Source of the DNA: Scleromatobacter sp038243995
GTDB lineage: Bacteria; Pseudomonadota; Gammaproteobacteria; Burkholderiales; Burkholderiaceae_C
NCBI GenBank assembly: GCA_038243995.1
Contig: JBBRTV010000017.1
Location: 1-64,000 of the forward strand
DNA length: 64,000 nucleotides
Direction: 5' to 3'
Position 1 is the stretch's first letter, and every line of letters begins with the position of its first letter. The notes under the pieces were generated by a model, which saw only the letters and a list, made by a program, of their open reading frames with translations, did not search any database and had not been told where the DNA came from. Both the position numbers and the translations under genes were made by a program. Shown here piece after piece: positions 34,205 through 43,730 of this stretch.

Positions 34205-36271
34205 TTGAAAACCTTCCGCCCCGCCACGCTCGTGGTCGCCCTGTCGCTGGCCTTCGCGGCCGACGTGTCCTTCGCCGCCGATGCGGGCTCCGCGCCCGCC
34301 GCAGCGCGCACTCCGACGGCCCCCGCCGCCGGATCCGGCCTCGACAAAGCCGGCATGGATACCGCGGCGCGCCCACAGGACAACCTGTTCGAAGCCATGA
34401 ACGGCGCGTGGCTCAAGGCCACCGAGATCCCGGCCGACAAGCCCGAGTACGGCACGTTCATCCAACTGCGCGACCTGTCGGACGAGCGCGTCCGGGCCAT
34501 CGTCGAAGGACTGGCCGCGAAGCCCCAGGCTGTCGGCACGATCAATGCGAAGATCGGCGATTTCTACAGCAGCTACATGGATGTCGGCACCATCGACAAG
34601 GCCGGCCTGGCCCCGCTGGCGCCCTTTGCGACGCAGATCGACGCGATCAAGGACAAGCGCGGCCTGATGGCGCTGATGGGCAAGTGGCAGAGCATCGTCG
34701 ACGTCCCGCTCGACCTCGCCGTCCAGCCGGACTTCAAGGATCCGGCGATCTACGCGCCGCTGACCTGGCAGGGCGGACTCGGCATGCCCGATCGCGACTA
34801 TTACCTCAAGCCCGATGCCCGATTCGCCAAGGCGCGCACCGCCTACGCCGACTACGTCGCCAAACTGCTGTCGCTGGCCGGCGACAAGGCCGCCGCGAAG
34901 CACGCCGCCGTCGTCGTCGCCCTCGAGAAGCAGATCGCCCAGGTGCAGTGGGCGAAGGAAGACAACCGCGACCCGGCCAAGCTCTACAACCCGATGACGG
35001 TCAAGCAACTGGCCGCGAAGGCGCCGGGCGCCGACTGGAAGGCGTTCCTCGACAGCGGCGAGATGCCCGTGCCGGCCGCGATCTCCATTTCGCAGCCCAG
35101 TTATGCCGTCGCGCTCGCCAAGCTGGTCAATTCGGTGCCGCTCGACACGTGGAAAGCGTACCTGCGCGTGCGGATGCTCGATGCATTCTCGACCGAGCTG
35201 CCGGCCGCCTTCCGCGACGCCTCGTTCGCGTTCCACGGCACCGCGCTTACCGGCGTCAAGGAACAGCGTCCGCGCTGGCAGAAGGCCGTCGCCACGCTGA
35301 ACAACTCGCTCGGCGAGGCGCTCGGCCAGGTCTACGTCTCCGAATACTTTCCGCCGGCCTACAAGGCGCGCATGGTCGAGCTGGTCGACAACCTGATCAA
35401 GACCTATTCCACGTCGATCGACAACCTCGCCTGGATGACTCCCGCGACCAAGGCGGCGGCGCACGAGAAGCTGGCCAAGTACGGCGTCAAGATCGGCTAT
35501 CCCGACAAGTGGCGCGACTACGGCAGCCTGGAAGTCAAGGCCGGCGACCCTGTCGGCAACGATGCGCGGGCATCCCGCTGGGACTACCTGCGCCAGGCCG
35601 TGCGCGTCGGCAAGCCGGTCGACCGCACCGAGTGGGGCATGACGCCGCAGACCGTCAACGCCTACTACGATCCGACCAAGAACGAGATCGTGTTCCCGGC
35701 CGCCATCCTGCAGCCGCCGTTCTTCGACATGAAGGCCGACGACGCCGCCAACTACGGCGCGATCGGCGCAGTCATCGGCCACGAGATCAGCCACGGCTTC
35801 GACGACGAAGGCAGCAAGTTCGACGGCGACGGCAAGCTGCGCGACTGGTGGACGGCCGACGACCGCAAGGCCTTCGACGCCATCACGACGAAGCTGGTCG
35901 CCCAGTACGCCGCCTACGAGCCCCTGCCGGGCCAGCACGTCAACGGCAAGCTGACGTTGGGCGAGAACATCGCCGACCTGTCGGGGCTGCAGATCGCCTA
36001 CAAGGCCTACAAGCTGTCGCTGAACGGCAAGCCCTCCGCCGTCATCGACGGCCTCACGGGCGAGCAGCGCTTCTATCTCGGCTGGTCGCAGGCCTGGCGC
36101 GAGAAAGTGCGCGAGGAACGCACGCTGCAACTGCTGTTCGACCCGCATTCGCCGCCGCAATTCCGCGCCAACGGCGGCGCGGTCAACAGCGACGGCTTCC
36201 ACGACGCGTTCGCCACCAAGGCCGGCGACAGCATGTACAAGGCGCCGGCGGACCGCATCCGTCTCTGGTAA
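34205..36271 (+). CDS. M13 family zinc metallopeptidase, copy 1
   Basis: A 688-residue secreted neprilysin/PepO-like peptidase. Signal peptide MKTFRPATLVVALSLAFAADVSFA is followed by the N-terminal M13 domain (MDTAARPQDNLFEAMNGAWL) and the catalytic domain with HEISH at 526-530, third zinc ligand Glu587 in GENIADLSG, substrate-binding NAYYDP, and the C-terminal DRIRLW. TTG at 34205 is the start because GAGGA stands 6 bases upstream and it begins the signal peptide; no ATG fits. It opens a run of four paralogues. A terminator lies between it and copy 2. Natural substrates are short peptides, specifics unknown. Confidence 0.92.
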   Translation: MKTFRPATLVVALSLAFAADVSFAADAGSAPAAARTPTAPAAGSGLDKAGMDTAARPQDNLFEAMNGAWLKATEIPADKPEYGTFIQLRDLSDERVRAIVEGLAAKPQAVGTINAKIGDFYSSYMDVGTIDKAGLAPLAPFATQIDAIKDKRGLMALMGKWQSIVDVPLDLAVQPDFKDPAIYAPLTWQGGLGMPDRDYYLKPDARFAKARTAYADYVAKLLSLAGDKAAAKHAAVVVALEKQIAQVQWAKEDNRDPAKLYNPMTVKQLAAKAPGADWKAFLDSGEMPVPAAISISQPSYAVALAKLVNSVPLDTWKAYLRVRMLDAFSTELPAAFRDASFAFHGTALTGVKEQRPRWQKAVATLNNSLGEALGQVYVSEYFPPAYKARMVELVDNLIKTYSTSIDNLAWMTPATKAAAHEKLAKYGVKIGYPDKWRDYGSLEVKAGDPVGNDARASRWDYLRQAVRVGKPVDRTEWGMTPQTVNAYYDPTKNEIVFPAAILQPPFFDMKADDAANYGAIGAVIGHEISHGFDDEGSKFDGDGKLRDWWTADDRKAFDAITTKLVAQYAAYEPLPGQHVNGKLTLGENIADLSGLQIAYKAYKLSLNGKPSAVIDGLTGEQRFYLGWSQAWREKVREERTLQLLFDPHSPPQFRANGGAVNSDGFHDAFATKAGDSMYKAPADRIRLW

Positions 36272-36325
36272 GCAGGCAGCCGGACCGGCCTCGAAAGTCT
36301 TGCGTTCGGGGCATCATATCCAGAC

Positions 36326-36355
36326 AAGGGCTGCGCACACCGCGCGGCCCTTTTT
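36326..36355 (+). terminator. Terminator between M13 copies 1 and 2
   Basis: AAGGGCTGCGC (36326-36336) pairs with 36342-36352 (11 bp, one T-G pair) around loop ACACC, ending in TTTTT. It lies 55 bases after copy 1 and only 20 bases before the TTG of copy 2, so copy 2 needs read-through or its own promoter. Confidence 0.8.
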
Positions 36356-36374
36356 CGATTCCAGGACAGCGACC

Positions 36375-38549
36375 TTGAAGAACACTCTGAACACCGGCCC
36401 GATGGCACGCCCCTCATTCCGTGCCGCGACGCTCGCGGCCGCGGCCGCGACTGCACTGGCGGCCGCGGGCGCGGCGCTCGCGCAGCTGCCCGGCACCGTC
36501 ACGACCACCACCACCGAGAGCACGCGCACGACGACGCAGTCGGCCACGGGCCTCGTTCGCATCGCCACGACCTCGACGACGGGCACGACGACCGCGCCGG
36601 CGCCGCGCTCGGGCATCGCGCGCGACACCATGGACACGCAGGTGCGCCCGCAGGACGACTTGTTCCTGTCGATGAACGGCCTGTGGCTGCGCCAGACCGA
36701 GATCCCCGCCGACAAGTCGGCTTGGGGCAACGGCGCGCAGTTGCGCGATCGCAGCGATGCACAGGTGCGCGGCATCGTCGAGGCGCTCGCCGCCAAGCCG
36801 ACGACGCCCGGCTCCAACGCGCAGCGGGTGGCCGACTATTACCGCTCGTACATCGACGTCGCCGCGATCGACAAGGCCGGTCTCGTCCCGGTGGCCGCAT
36901 CGCTGAAGGAGGCCGACTCGCTGGTCGACGCGCACGAGCTGGTCGCCTTGATGGGCCGCTGGCAAGGTGTCGCCGGCACGCCGCTGGTCGTCGAGACCGG
37001 CCCGGACTTCATGAACCCCGGCGTGTACGCCGCGGCTTACGGCCAGGGTGGCCTGGGCCTGCCCGACCGCGACTATTACCTCAAGGACGATCCGCGTTTC
37101 GCGCAGGCGCGCACGGCTTACGTCGCCTACCTGGTCAAGCTGTTCACGCTCTCGGGCGACGCGCAGCCCGAGGCGCATGCCGGCCCGGTGCTGGCGCTCG
37201 AGAAGCGCATCGCCGAAGCCCAGTGGGCGCGCGACCAGATGCGCGATCCCAAGAAGGCCTACAACCCGAAGACCCCCGCGGAGCTCGCCGCACTGGCGCC
37301 CGGCGTCGACTGGGCGACGTTCGCCGCCGCCGCGCAGCTACCCGCTGGCGGCACCGTCGTGATCGAACAACCCGGTTACGTCACCGCGCTCGCGGCGCTC
37401 GTCGAGGCCGAACCGCTCGCGACGTGGCGGCTCTACATGAAGGCGCGCCGTCTCGACGGCGCCGCCCCGCTGCTGTCCGCGGGTTTCCGGGATGCGCACT
37501 TCGAGTTCCACGGCAAGACGATCCAGGGCCTGCAACAGCCGCTGCCGCGCTGGCAAGACGCGATGCACGAGCTCAACGGGGCGATGGGCGAGGCCGTCGG
37601 GCAGCTCTACGTGGCGCAGTACTTTCCGCCCGCGGCGCGCGCCCGCGTGCAGGCGCTGGTCGGCAACCTCATGAAGGCGTATTCCGCGTCGATCGACGGG
37701 CTCGCCTGGATGTCGCCCGCGACGAAAGCCGCTGCGCACGACAAGCTGTCGAAGTACGGTACCAAGCTCGGCTATCCGGACAGCTGGCGCGACTACTCGG
37801 CGCTCGAAGTGCGTGCCGGCGACGCGCTGGGCAACAGCGATCGCGCCGGGCGTTTCGAGCACCATCGCGAGCTAGTGCGCGTCGGCCGCAAGGTCGACCG
37901 CAGCGAATGGGGCATGACGCCGCAGACCGTCAACGCGTACTACGACCCGAGCATGAACGAGATCGTGTTCCCGGCCGCCATCCTGCAGCCCCCATACTTC
38001 GACGTGAACGCCGACGACGCCGTCAACTACGGCGGCATCGGCGCGGTGATCGGCCACGAGATCAGCCACGGCTTCGACGACGAAGGCAGTCAGTTCGACG
38101 GCGAAGGACGCCTGCGCAACTGGTGGACGGACGACGACCGCAAGGCCTTCGACGCCATCACCAGCCGTCTCGTCGCGCAGTATTCGGCCTACGAGCCCTT
38201 GCCCGGCCTGCACGTCAACGGCGAGCTGACGCTCGGCGAGAACATCGCCGATCTGTCCGGCCTGCAGATCGCCTACAAGGCCTACAAGATCTCGCTCGGC
38301 GGCAAACCGTCGCCGGTGATCGACGGCCTGACCGGCGAGCAGCGCTTCTTCTACGGCTGGGCGCAGGGCTGGCGTGCCAAGGTGCGCGACGCGCGCGCGC
38401 AGCAACTGCTGACGGTCGACCCGCACTCGCCGGCGCGCTTGCGCACCGACGGCGCGGCGATCAACAACGACGGCTTCCACGAAGCCTTCGGCACGAGGCC
38501 GGGCGACGCGATGTACAAGGCCCCGGCGGATCGCATCCGTCTCTGGTGA
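36375..38549 (+). CDS. M13 family zinc metallopeptidase, copy 2
   Basis: A 724-residue paralogue. A longer N-terminal signal region (RAATLAAAAATALAAAGAAL) leads to a Thr-rich mature linker of about 40 residues (patterns TVTTTTTESTRTTTQ and TTSTTGTTTAPAP) before the M13 fold (MDTQVRPQDDLFLSMNGLWL). HEISH at 561-565, Glu622 in GENIADLSG, NAYYDP and C-terminal DRIRLW are intact. TTG at 36375 mirrors the TTG of copy 1 and has AGGA upstream; ATG at 36402 is an alternative. Confidence 0.9.
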   Translation: MKNTLNTGPMARPSFRAATLAAAAATALAAAGAALAQLPGTVTTTTTESTRTTTQSATGLVRIATTSTTGTTTAPAPRSGIARDTMDTQVRPQDDLFLSMNGLWLRQTEIPADKSAWGNGAQLRDRSDAQVRGIVEALAAKPTTPGSNAQRVADYYRSYIDVAAIDKAGLVPVAASLKEADSLVDAHELVALMGRWQGVAGTPLVVETGPDFMNPGVYAAAYGQGGLGLPDRDYYLKDDPRFAQARTAYVAYLVKLFTLSGDAQPEAHAGPVLALEKRIAEAQWARDQMRDPKKAYNPKTPAELAALAPGVDWATFAAAAQLPAGGTVVIEQPGYVTALAALVEAEPLATWRLYMKARRLDGAAPLLSAGFRDAHFEFHGKTIQGLQQPLPRWQDAMHELNGAMGEAVGQLYVAQYFPPAARARVQALVGNLMKAYSASIDGLAWMSPATKAAAHDKLSKYGTKLGYPDSWRDYSALEVRAGDALGNSDRAGRFEHHRELVRVGRKVDRSEWGMTPQTVNAYYDPSMNEIVFPAAILQPPYFDVNADDAVNYGGIGAVIGHEISHGFDDEGSQFDGEGRLRNWWTDDDRKAFDAITSRLVAQYSAYEPLPGLHVNGELTLGENIADLSGLQIAYKAYKISLGGKPSPVIDGLTGEQRFFYGWAQGWRAKVRDARAQQLLTVDPHSPARLRTDGAAINNDGFHEAFGTRPGDAMYKAPADRIRLW

Positions 38550-38612
38550 GCGTGGCGCACACGGCAGGCCCGCCCGTCGGCCGATGAAGAGCTCGGATTC
38601 CAGGAGCGTTCG

Positions 38613-40697
38613 ATGATGATCCCCGCCTTTCGCGTTGCCGTGCTGGCGGCCTCCGTGTCGCTTGCCGTCGGCATGCCGGCCGCCGGCGCTGCCGCAGCGG
38701 CCGTGGCCGCCGATGCGACGGCGACCGCAGCCATGGCGAGCCCTGCCGCGCTCGGCTCCGGCATCGACCGCGCCGGCATGGACGCGCAGGCGCGCCCTCG
38801 GGACGACCTGTTCCAGGCGATGAACGGCACATGGCTGAAGAACACGGCCATTCCTGCAGACAAGGCCAGCTGGGGTTCCTTCGCGCAGTTGCGCGACCGC
38901 ACCGACGTCGAGCTGAAGTCCCTGGTCGAGGCGCTGCTCGACACGCGCACCGCCTCCGGCAGCAACGCGCAGAAGATCGCCGACTACTACCGCGCCTGGA
39001 TCGACGTCGCGGCGATCGACAAGGCGGCCATCGCGCCCGTCGTGCCGGCCCTGAAGGAGGTCGATGCCGTCGCCGACACCACGGCCCTCCTGGCCCTGAT
39101 CGGTCGCTGGCAGGGTCTCGCGAGCCTGCCGCTGGTGCTCGATCCCGCCCCCGATTTCAGGAACCCGGACGTCTACACCGCCGGCTATGCGCAGGGCGGC
39201 CTGGGCCTGCCCGATCGCGACTATTACCTCAAGGACGACGCCCGCTTCGAAAGCGCACGCGCCGCCTACGCGACCTACCTGATCAAGCTGTTCCTGCTGT
39301 CGGGCGACGAGCAGGCGATCCCGCACGCCGAAGCCGTGATGGCGCTCGAGAAGAAGCTCGCCGATGCCCAGTGGACGCGTGTCGAACTGCGCGACATGCA
39401 ACGGGTCTACAACCCGAAGACGCCCGCCGAGCTCGACGCGCTCGCGCCCGGGCTCGCCTGGCCGGCCTTCGCCGCCGCCGCATCCCTGCCGGCCGGCGCC
39501 ACGGTCAACGTGGAGCAGCCGAGCTATGTCGCGGCGCTCGCTGTCCTGCTGCGGTCGGAGCCGGTCTCCACCTGGCGCCTGTACCTCAAGGCGCGCCGGC
39601 TCGACGCCCGTGCCGACGTGCTGCCCGCAGCCTTCCGCGAGGCGAGCTTCGCGTTCCACGGCAGGGCCTTGCTCGGGCTGCAGCAGGAGCGTCCGCGCTG
39701 GCAATCGGCGATGGCGGCACTGAACGGCGCGCTCGGCGAGGCGACGGGCCAGCTGTACGTCGGCAGGTATTTCCCGCCCGCTTCGCGCGCGCGGGCGCAG
39801 GCGCTGGTGGCGAACCTGATGAAGGCGTATTCGTCGTCGATCGACGGACTCGCGTGGATGTCGTCGGCGACCAAGGCGGCGGCGCACGACAAGCTGTCGA
39901 AGTACAGGGTCAAGATCGGCTACCCCGACGCCTGGCGCGACTATTCGGCGCTGGAGATTCGCCCGGGGGAGGCGGTCGGCAACGCGGAGCGGGGCGCGGC
40001 GTTCGATTACCGGCGCCGCATCGTGCGCGTGGGGCAGAACGTCGACCGCGCGGAATGGGACATGACCCCGCAGACGATCAACGCGTACTACGACCCCAGC
40101 CTCAACGAGATCGTGTTTCCGGCCGCCATCCTGCAGCCGCCGTTCTTCGACGTGAACGCAGAGGACGCCGTCAACTATGGCGGCATCGGCACCGTCATCG
40201 GGCACGAGATCAGCCACGGTTTCGACGACCAGGGCGCCGAGTTCGACGGCGACGGCCGGTTGCGCAACTGGTGGACGGCCGACGATCGCAAGGCCTTCGA
40301 CGCGATCACCGGTCGCCTGGTGGAGCAGTACGCGGGCTACCAGCCCTTGCCGGGCAAGAACCTGAACGGCAAGCTGACGCTGGGCGAGAACATCGCCGAC
40401 CTGTCGGGGCTGCAGATCTCGTTCAAGGCCTATCGGATCTCGCTGGGCGCCCAGCCATCGCCCGTCATCGACGGCATCACGGGCGAACAGCGCTTCTTCT
40501 ACGGCTTCGCCCAGGTCTGGCGCGAGAAGACGCGCGAAGAGCGGCTGTTGCAGTCCATCGTCACCAACCCGCACGCGCCAGGACGTTTCCGCGCCGACGG
40601 CGCCGCGATCAACGCCGATGGCTTCCACGAGGCGTTCGGCACCCGGCCGGGCGACGCGATGTGGAAGGCGCCGGCGGATCGGATCCGACTCTGGTAG
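38613..40697 (+). CDS. M13 family zinc metallopeptidase, copy 3
   Basis: A 694-residue paralogue starting MMIPAFRVAVLAASVSLAVG with an Ala-rich signal peptide and a short linker before MDAQARPRDDLFQAMNGTWL. HEISH at 531-535, Glu592, NAYYDP and DRIRLW are intact. AGGAG precedes the ATG; the gap to copy 2 is 63 bases. In the 3' half it is closest to copy 4 (both have GFDDQG, YQPLPGKNLNGKLT and FFYGFAQVWR), marking these two as the youngest pair. Confidence 0.93.
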   Translation: MMIPAFRVAVLAASVSLAVGMPAAGAAAAAVAADATATAAMASPAALGSGIDRAGMDAQARPRDDLFQAMNGTWLKNTAIPADKASWGSFAQLRDRTDVELKSLVEALLDTRTASGSNAQKIADYYRAWIDVAAIDKAAIAPVVPALKEVDAVADTTALLALIGRWQGLASLPLVLDPAPDFRNPDVYTAGYAQGGLGLPDRDYYLKDDARFESARAAYATYLIKLFLLSGDEQAIPHAEAVMALEKKLADAQWTRVELRDMQRVYNPKTPAELDALAPGLAWPAFAAAASLPAGATVNVEQPSYVAALAVLLRSEPVSTWRLYLKARRLDARADVLPAAFREASFAFHGRALLGLQQERPRWQSAMAALNGALGEATGQLYVGRYFPPASRARAQALVANLMKAYSSSIDGLAWMSSATKAAAHDKLSKYRVKIGYPDAWRDYSALEIRPGEAVGNAERGAAFDYRRRIVRVGQNVDRAEWDMTPQTINAYYDPSLNEIVFPAAILQPPFFDVNAEDAVNYGGIGTVIGHEISHGFDDQGAEFDGDGRLRNWWTADDRKAFDAITGRLVEQYAGYQPLPGKNLNGKLTLGENIADLSGLQISFKAYRISLGAQPSPVIDGITGEQRFFYGFAQVWREKTREERLLQSIVTNPHAPGRFRADGAAINADGFHEAFGTRPGDAMWKAPADRIRLW

Positions 40698-40814
40698 ACG
40701 CGTATCCGGGCGGCACCGCGCGGGCTGGCGATGGCCCGCGCCGGGGAGCGTCGATTGCCCGCGAAGCCCTTCCTGACTCCACAAGCCTAGAAATCGATCG
40801 GTGAGGAATATACG

Positions 40815-42956
40815 ATGATGAACCAGAAATTCCCGGGTGCCATCCTGGTCGCCTCCGTGGCGCTCGCCTGCGCCGTTCCCGGCGCGGTTCCTGCGCAGGC
40901 GTCGATGCCTGCCGCGGCCGGCGCGACCACCACCACCACGACCGTCACCACCACGACCCCCCGACTGCTAGGCGGACAGATGCCGACCACCCTCGCCCCG
41001 GCCGCGACCCCGGGCTCCGGTATCGACCGCGCCGGCATGGATGCCAATGTGCGGCCGCAGGACGACCTGTTCGCGAACATGAACGGCAGTTGGGTGAGGA
41101 ACACCGAGATCCCGCCCGACAAGTCGGCCTGGGGTGCCTTCCTGCAGTTGCGCGATCGCACCGACCGCCAGGTCAAGGGTCTGCTCGAGAGCCTGCCGGC
41201 CACCCGTCCCGCAGCAGGCAGCGATGCGCGCAAGCTGGACGACTTCTATCGCTCCTACCTCGACGAAGCGACCATAGACAAGACCGGCCTCGCGCCTGTC
41301 GTCCCGTCGCTCGCGGATGTCGACAGCGTCGCCGACGTGCGCGCGCTGCTCGCCTTGATGGGCCACTGGCAGGGGGTCGTCCGAGGACCGCTGGTGGTCG
41401 ATGCCGACCCCGATTTCATCGATCCGACCACCTACGTCGCCTCCTGGCGGCAAGGCGGGCTGGGCCTGCCCGATCGGGACTACTACCTCAAGGACGACGA
41501 GCGCTTCGCCAAGGCGCGCTCGGCCTACGCTACTTACCTGGCCAGGCTCTTCGCGCTCTCGGGCGACGCGCAGGCGTCCGGGCATGCCGACCAGGTGATG
41601 GCGCTCGAGAAGAAGATCGCGCAAGCGCAGTGGCCGCGCGACCAGATGCGCGACCCGAAGAAGGCCTACAACCCCAAGACGCCGGCCCAACTCGCCGCGC
41701 TGGCCCCGGGCCTGGACTGGGCCACGTTTGCGAGACAGGCGCAGTTGCCGGTCGACGCGACCGTGGTCGTGCACCAGCCGACCTACGTCACCGCACTCGC
41801 CGGGCTGCTCGTGTCCGAGCCCTTGCCGGTGTGGCGCCTGTACCTGAAGGCGCGCCGGCTCGATACCGATGCCGACGTGTTGCCGGCGGCCTTCCGCGAC
41901 GCCAGCTACGCCTTCCACGACGTGGCGATCGCCGGCCTGAAGCAGCCGCTTCCGCGCTGGCAATCCGCGGTGCTGGCCACCAATGGTGCCCTGGGCGAAG
42001 CCACGGGACAGCTCTATGTCGCCCAGGTCTTCCCGCCCGCGTATCGCGCGCGGGCGCAGGCGCTGGTCGCGAACCTCATGAAGGCGTATTCGAACTCCAT
42101 CGACGGCCTGGCGTGGATGTCGCCGGCGACCAAGGCCGCGGCGCACGAGAAGCTGTCGAAGTACACCGTCAAGATCGGCTATCCGGACGCCTGGCGCGAC
42201 TATTCGGCGCTCGCCATCCATGCCGGCGACGCGCTCGGCAACGCCGATCGGGCCGCGGCATTCGACTATCGGCGCAACATCGTGCGCATCGGCGGCAAGG
42301 TCGATCGCACCGAGTGGCACATGACGCCGCAGACGATCAACGCCTACTACAACCCGAGCGGCAACGAGATCGTCTTCCCGGCCGCCATCCTGCAGCCGCC
42401 GTTCTTCGACGTGAACGCCGACGATGCCGTGAACTACGGCGCCATCGGCGCCGTGATCGGCCACGAGATCAGCCACGGCTTCGACGACCAGGGCAGCCAG
42501 TTCGATGGCGACGGCAAGTTGCGCAACTGGTGGACCGACGACGACCGCAAGGCCTTCGACGCCGTCACCGGCCGGCTCGTGGCGCAGTACGCCGGCTACC
42601 AGCCCTTGCCCGGCAAGAACCTGAACGGCAAGCTGACGCTGGGCGAGAACATCGCCGACCTGTCGGGGCTGCAGATCGCCTACAAGGCCTGGAAGATCGC
42701 GCTCGCGGGCCAGCCCTCGCCCGTCATCGACGGACTCACCGGCGAACAGCGCTTCTTCTACGGTTTCGCACAGGTGTGGCGCACGAAGACGCGCGACGAA
42801 CGCGCGCTGCAACTGCTGACGATAGACCCGCATTCCCCGGGCCGATTCCGTGCGGACGGCGCGGCGATCAATGCCGATGCCTTCCACGACGCGTTCGACA
42901 CGAAGGCGGGCGACGGGATGTGGAAGGCGCCGCAGGATCGGATCCGCCTCTGGTGA
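40815..42956 (+). CDS. M13 family zinc metallopeptidase, copy 4
   Basis: A 713-residue paralogue beginning MMNQKFPGAILVASVALACA, with a Thr-rich linker (TTTTTTVTTTTPRLLGG) like copy 2. HEISH at 550-554 and Glu611 in GENIADLSG are present. The substrate-binding motif reads NAYYNPSGNE instead of NAYYDP, a change seen only in this copy. TGAGGA precedes the ATG; 117 bases separate it from copy 3. The spacing from the zinc His to the third ligand equals that of the other three copies. Confidence 0.93.
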   Translation: MMNQKFPGAILVASVALACAVPGAVPAQASMPAAAGATTTTTTVTTTTPRLLGGQMPTTLAPAATPGSGIDRAGMDANVRPQDDLFANMNGSWVRNTEIPPDKSAWGAFLQLRDRTDRQVKGLLESLPATRPAAGSDARKLDDFYRSYLDEATIDKTGLAPVVPSLADVDSVADVRALLALMGHWQGVVRGPLVVDADPDFIDPTTYVASWRQGGLGLPDRDYYLKDDERFAKARSAYATYLARLFALSGDAQASGHADQVMALEKKIAQAQWPRDQMRDPKKAYNPKTPAQLAALAPGLDWATFARQAQLPVDATVVVHQPTYVTALAGLLVSEPLPVWRLYLKARRLDTDADVLPAAFRDASYAFHDVAIAGLKQPLPRWQSAVLATNGALGEATGQLYVAQVFPPAYRARAQALVANLMKAYSNSIDGLAWMSPATKAAAHEKLSKYTVKIGYPDAWRDYSALAIHAGDALGNADRAAAFDYRRNIVRIGGKVDRTEWHMTPQTINAYYNPSGNEIVFPAAILQPPFFDVNADDAVNYGAIGAVIGHEISHGFDDQGSQFDGDGKLRNWWTDDDRKAFDAVTGRLVAQYAGYQPLPGKNLNGKLTLGENIADLSGLQIAYKAWKIALAGQPSPVIDGLTGEQRFFYGFAQVWRTKTRDERALQLLTIDPHSPGRFRADGAAINADAFHDAFDTKAGDGMWKAPQDRIRLW

Positions 42957-43006
42957 GCGGGCCGGCGCGCCGCCGCGGCGGTGGCGTCCTGCCGCAGAAT
43001 CCGGAC

Positions 43007-43648
43007 ATGATCACGTCCTCTCCCTTCTCCCTTCCGCCAGCGGCGCTCGCGCGCGTCCGCGACCTGCTGCAAGACGGACGGCGCCGGCTGCTCGGCCTGG
43101 TCGGCCCGCCGGGTGCCGGCAAGTCGACGCTGGCGCTGGCGCTTCAGGCCTCGTTTCCCGACGTCTCGCAGGTGGTGCCGATGGACGGCTTCCACCTGGC
43201 CAACGTCGAGTTGCTGCGCCTCGGTCGTCGCGCTCGCAAAGGTGCGCCGGACACCTTCGACAGCGCTGGCTACGTGGCCCTTCTGCAGCGCCTGCGGCAA
43301 CAGGCGGGCGAGGAGATCGTCTACGCGCCCGAGTTCAGGCGCGAGATCGAGGAGCCCGTGGCCGGGGCCATCGCCGTGCTGCCCGGCACGCAGCTGGTGA
43401 TCGCCGAAGGCAATTACCTGCTGCTCGACGACGGGCCGTGGCTGGAGATCGCCGGGCTGCTCGACGACACCTGGTACGTCGATGTCGACGACGCGCTGCG
43501 CGTGGACCGCCTCACGAAGCGCCATGAACAGTTCGGGCGCAGTCGCCAGGCCGCCGTCGACTGGGTCTCGGGCACCGACGCGCCGAACGCCCGCCTGATC
43601 GAATCGTCGCGCGGACGCGCGGCATGGCAATTCCGGTGGGAGTCCTGA
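43007..43648 (+). CDS. P-loop nucleoside/nucleotide kinase family protein
   Basis: A 213-residue kinase of the uridine kinase/YggC-like group: Walker A LLGLVGPPGAGKSTLAL, VVPMDGFHLANVELLRLGRR with the DGFH motif, YAPEFRREIEEPV, VIAEGNYLLLDDGPW and WYVDVDDALRVDRLTKRH. Such proteins phosphorylate small metabolites (sugars, nucleosides or pantothenate-like compounds); the substrate is not clear. It is 50 bases after M13 copy 4 and converges with the oxidoreductase gene. Confidence 0.82.
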   Translation: MITSSPFSLPPAALARVRDLLQDGRRRLLGLVGPPGAGKSTLALALQASFPDVSQVVPMDGFHLANVELLRLGRRARKGAPDTFDSAGYVALLQRLRQQAGEEIVYAPEFRREIEEPVAGAIAVLPGTQLVIAEGNYLLLDDGPWLEIAGLLDDTWYVDVDDALRVDRLTKRHEQFGRSRQAAVDWVSGTDAPNARLIESSRGRAAWQFRWES

Positions 43649-43730
43649 CAGCGCGCGCGCAGCGGCGCGCCGCCGCCCCGAAGTCACCGGCAGCCCGAGG
43701 CACCGGCAGGCAACCGGCGCGCGCGGGTCT

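Noticed and set aside
37872..40784. A 970-codon reverse frame across M13 copies 2 and 3
   Set aside because: Shadow of the peptidase genes; similar shadows occur over every copy because the copies are alike.
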